Part shown: positions 5,804 to 6,728 of the stretch, one piece after another
How the letters are laid out: every line of letters begins with the position of its first letter
How positions within the stretch are numbered: position 1 is the stretch's first letter
Assembly: GCA_041581935.1 (NCBI GenBank)
Contig: JBFICP010000179.1
Location: forward strand, 1-6,728
Length of the DNA stretch: 6,728 nucleotides
Source of the DNA: JAABYT01 sp041581935
GTDB lineage: Bacteria > Pseudomonadota > Gammaproteobacteria > HK1
Reading direction: 5' to 3'
Translations under genes and position numbers: made by a program
The notes under the pieces: generated by a model
What the model saw: the letters and a program-made list of their open reading frames with translations, nothing else
Told to the model about the DNA's origin: nothing
Databases searched by the model: none

Positions 5804-6415
5804 ATGTTCACGAAAGCCTCGATGGTGGCGGCCGGTACGATGCTCGCCTGTGCGCTCTGTTCCGTCGCCGCCGCCGAGGACACGAGCGGCGGGCGCTGGT
5901 ACGTCGGTGGCGGCCTCGGCGCGGCGACCGGACTCGACCTTTGCCGTGCGGTCACTCCCGGATTCACCACCACACCCGGGAGCTGTGACACATCCGAGTT
6001 TGCCGGCAAGGTGTTCGGCGGTTTCAAGTTCAACAAGTACGTCGGCGCCGAGGGTGCGCTCGTCTATCTCGGCGCCGCCGATGCCACCGGAACGTTTCTC
6101 GGCGTACCGACGACCTCCGACGTCTATGCCGGAGGGCTGGAACTCGTTGGGATCGGAACCATACCCGTCACCGACCAGTTCGGTATTCTTGGCAAGGCGG
6201 GTGTGTTCCTTTGGAGCATACAAAGCGAAACGGGCACGGGCTTCGACCGGGATGACGATGGCGCATCGTTTGCCATGGGAGCGGGTTTGAAATACGACAT
6301 CACCAAGCATGTAGGGATTCGCTTCGAATGGGAACGATTCTGGCAGGTGGGTAACAAGACCATCGGCGAATCCGACGTCGATATGTTCACCATCGGCGGC
6401 CTGTACCGATTTTGA
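5804..6415 (+). CDS. Outer-membrane beta-barrel protein (OmpA/OmpW-like porin fold)
   Basis: A 203-residue protein counted from the ATG at 5804, which begins a clear Sec signal (MFTKASMVAAG..., cleavage SVAAA|ED after residue 24). An upstream in-frame ATG at 5759 would bury this signal. GAGAAG just before the ATG serves as a ribosome site, though closely spaced. The mature chain opens with GGRWYVGGGLGA, the usual first strand of 8-stranded barrels. It alternates strands and polar turns throughout, has a glycine-rich middle, and ends in LYRF, the aromatic C-terminal signal read by the BAM complex. C47 and C61 lie in the first long surface loop and could form a disulfide. It probably inserts in the outer membrane as a small structural or pore protein; no specific substrate is evident. 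It seems to be a single-gene unit with its own leader and downstream hairpins. Confidence 0.85.
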   Translation: MFTKASMVAAGTMLACALCSVAAAEDTSGGRWYVGGGLGAATGLDLCRAVTPGFTTTPGSCDTSEFAGKVFGGFKFNKYVGAEGALVYLGAADATGTFLGVPTTSDVYAGGLELVGIGTIPVTDQFGILGKAGVFLWSIQSETGTGFDRDDDGASFAMGAGLKYDITKHVGIRFEWERFWQVGNKTIGESDVDMFTIGGLYRF

Positions 6416-6442
6416 ATGACTGGCCGAGCCTGAGCGCGTTAC

Positions 6443-6483
6443 CCGGTGTTCATACCGGAGATATGACGCGCGAAAGGCGCGCG
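6443..6483 (+). terminator. Pair of hairpins downstream of the outer-membrane protein gene
   Basis: CCGGT (6443-6447) and ACCGG (6454-6458) form a hairpin with a 6-base loop. CGCGCG (6467-6472) and CGCGCG (6478-6483) form a second with loop AAAGG. Both follow the stop codon at 6415 within 70 bases. Neither is followed by a T-run, so termination would be imperfect or Rho-assisted; RNA 3'-end protection is an alternative. Confidence 0.35.
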
Positions 6484-6577
6484 CATTGAGGTTCGCGGGC
6501 TCCTCGCTGCACCGAGTTGCGAAGGATCCCCTGCGCTTCGACATGACAATCGTATCCGAACGCGAATGGAGTTCCGG

Positions 6578-6728
6578 GTGAAACCGCGAATCGGCATAAC
6601 CCTTGGTGATCCCTCCGGTATCGGACCGGAGTTGATCGCCAAGCTGCTCGCCCTCGACGAGGTGCGCGATGCGGCCGACGTGGTCTTGATTGGCGACCCT
6701 TGGCTGTTCGACGAGGGCCTCAGGGTCG
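6578..6728 (+). CDS. pdxA: 4-hydroxythreonine-4-phosphate dehydrogenase PdxA, N-terminal fragment (3' end outside window)
   Basis: The first 50 codons of a gene cut by the window edge. The start is taken as GTG at 6578 because GGAG (6568-6571) lies 6 bases upstream. An in-frame ATG at 6566 has no ribosome site and would overlap that GGAG. The product begins KPRIGITLGDPSGIGPE, the glycine-rich PdxA opening motif (usually 'GDPAGIGPE'), followed by ADVVLIGD at about residues 33-40. The enzyme oxidises 4-phosphohydroxythreonine with NAD in the DXP-dependent vitamin B6 pathway, in the cytoplasm, as a metal-dependent dimer. Catalytic residues lie downstream of the window. PdxA2-type paralogs acting in sugar-acid catabolism share this N-terminus and cannot be excluded. 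The upstream gene is an outer-membrane protein, not surA, so the surA-pdxA-ksgA order of enterobacteria is not seen on this side. Confidence 0.9.
   Translation, partial: MKPRIGITLGDPSGIGPELIAKLLALDEVRDAADVVLIGDPWLFDEGLRV

Noticed and set aside
5627..6544. 305-codon open frame on the - strand opposite the outer-membrane protein gene
   Set aside because: The + strand gene has a signal peptide, beta-barrel pattern and terminal Phe. The antisense product is low-complexity and overlaps two real features.

Overview
The window looks like chromosomal DNA of a GC-rich Gammaproteobacterium. The main reason is the chpA/pilL-type hybrid kinase followed by CheW-like proteins, an arrangement known from the type IV pilus chemosensory (Pil-Chp) clusters of that class. 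Tat-dependent, lipoprotein and outer-membrane signals agree with a diderm cell. The exact taxon cannot be fixed from the sequence.

Left part (1-1811, + strand): the 3' end of a ChpA-like kinase (CheW-like domain plus receiver), then a divergent CheW-like protein and a second CheW-domain protein that overlaps it. These three are probably one transcript controlling pilus-based motility. A GC-rich hairpin lies after the last gene.

Middle-left (1812-2961): a 226-base gap carries a well-formed sigma-54-like -24/-12 element and a tandem TTGTAA repeat. It lies in front of a 95-residue protein of the 'YGxRGI' type seen in phage and genomic-island genes. This gene converges on a Tat-exported TlpA/ResA-like thioredoxin on the - strand.

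Middle-right (2962-5673): a 2-oxoglutarate/Fe(II) dioxygenase of prolyl-hydroxylase type, a di-haem cytochrome c peroxidase/MauG-like lipoprotein with an unusual helical C-terminal tail, and closely behind it a small exported protein of unassigned function. Four neighbouring genes here encode exported redox, oxygenase or secreted proteins. Whether they work together is open: only the last two look co-transcribed.

Right part (5674-6728): a small outer-membrane beta-barrel protein with its own leader region and downstream hairpins, then the first 50 codons of pdxA (vitamin B6 synthesis), cut by the window edge.

No tRNA, rRNA, CRISPR array, insertion sequence or transposase was seen. Nothing amounts to a clear new defence or mobile system. 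The most distinctive points are the possible sigma-54 control of the orphan YGxRGI protein and the di-haem peroxidase/small secreted protein pair.
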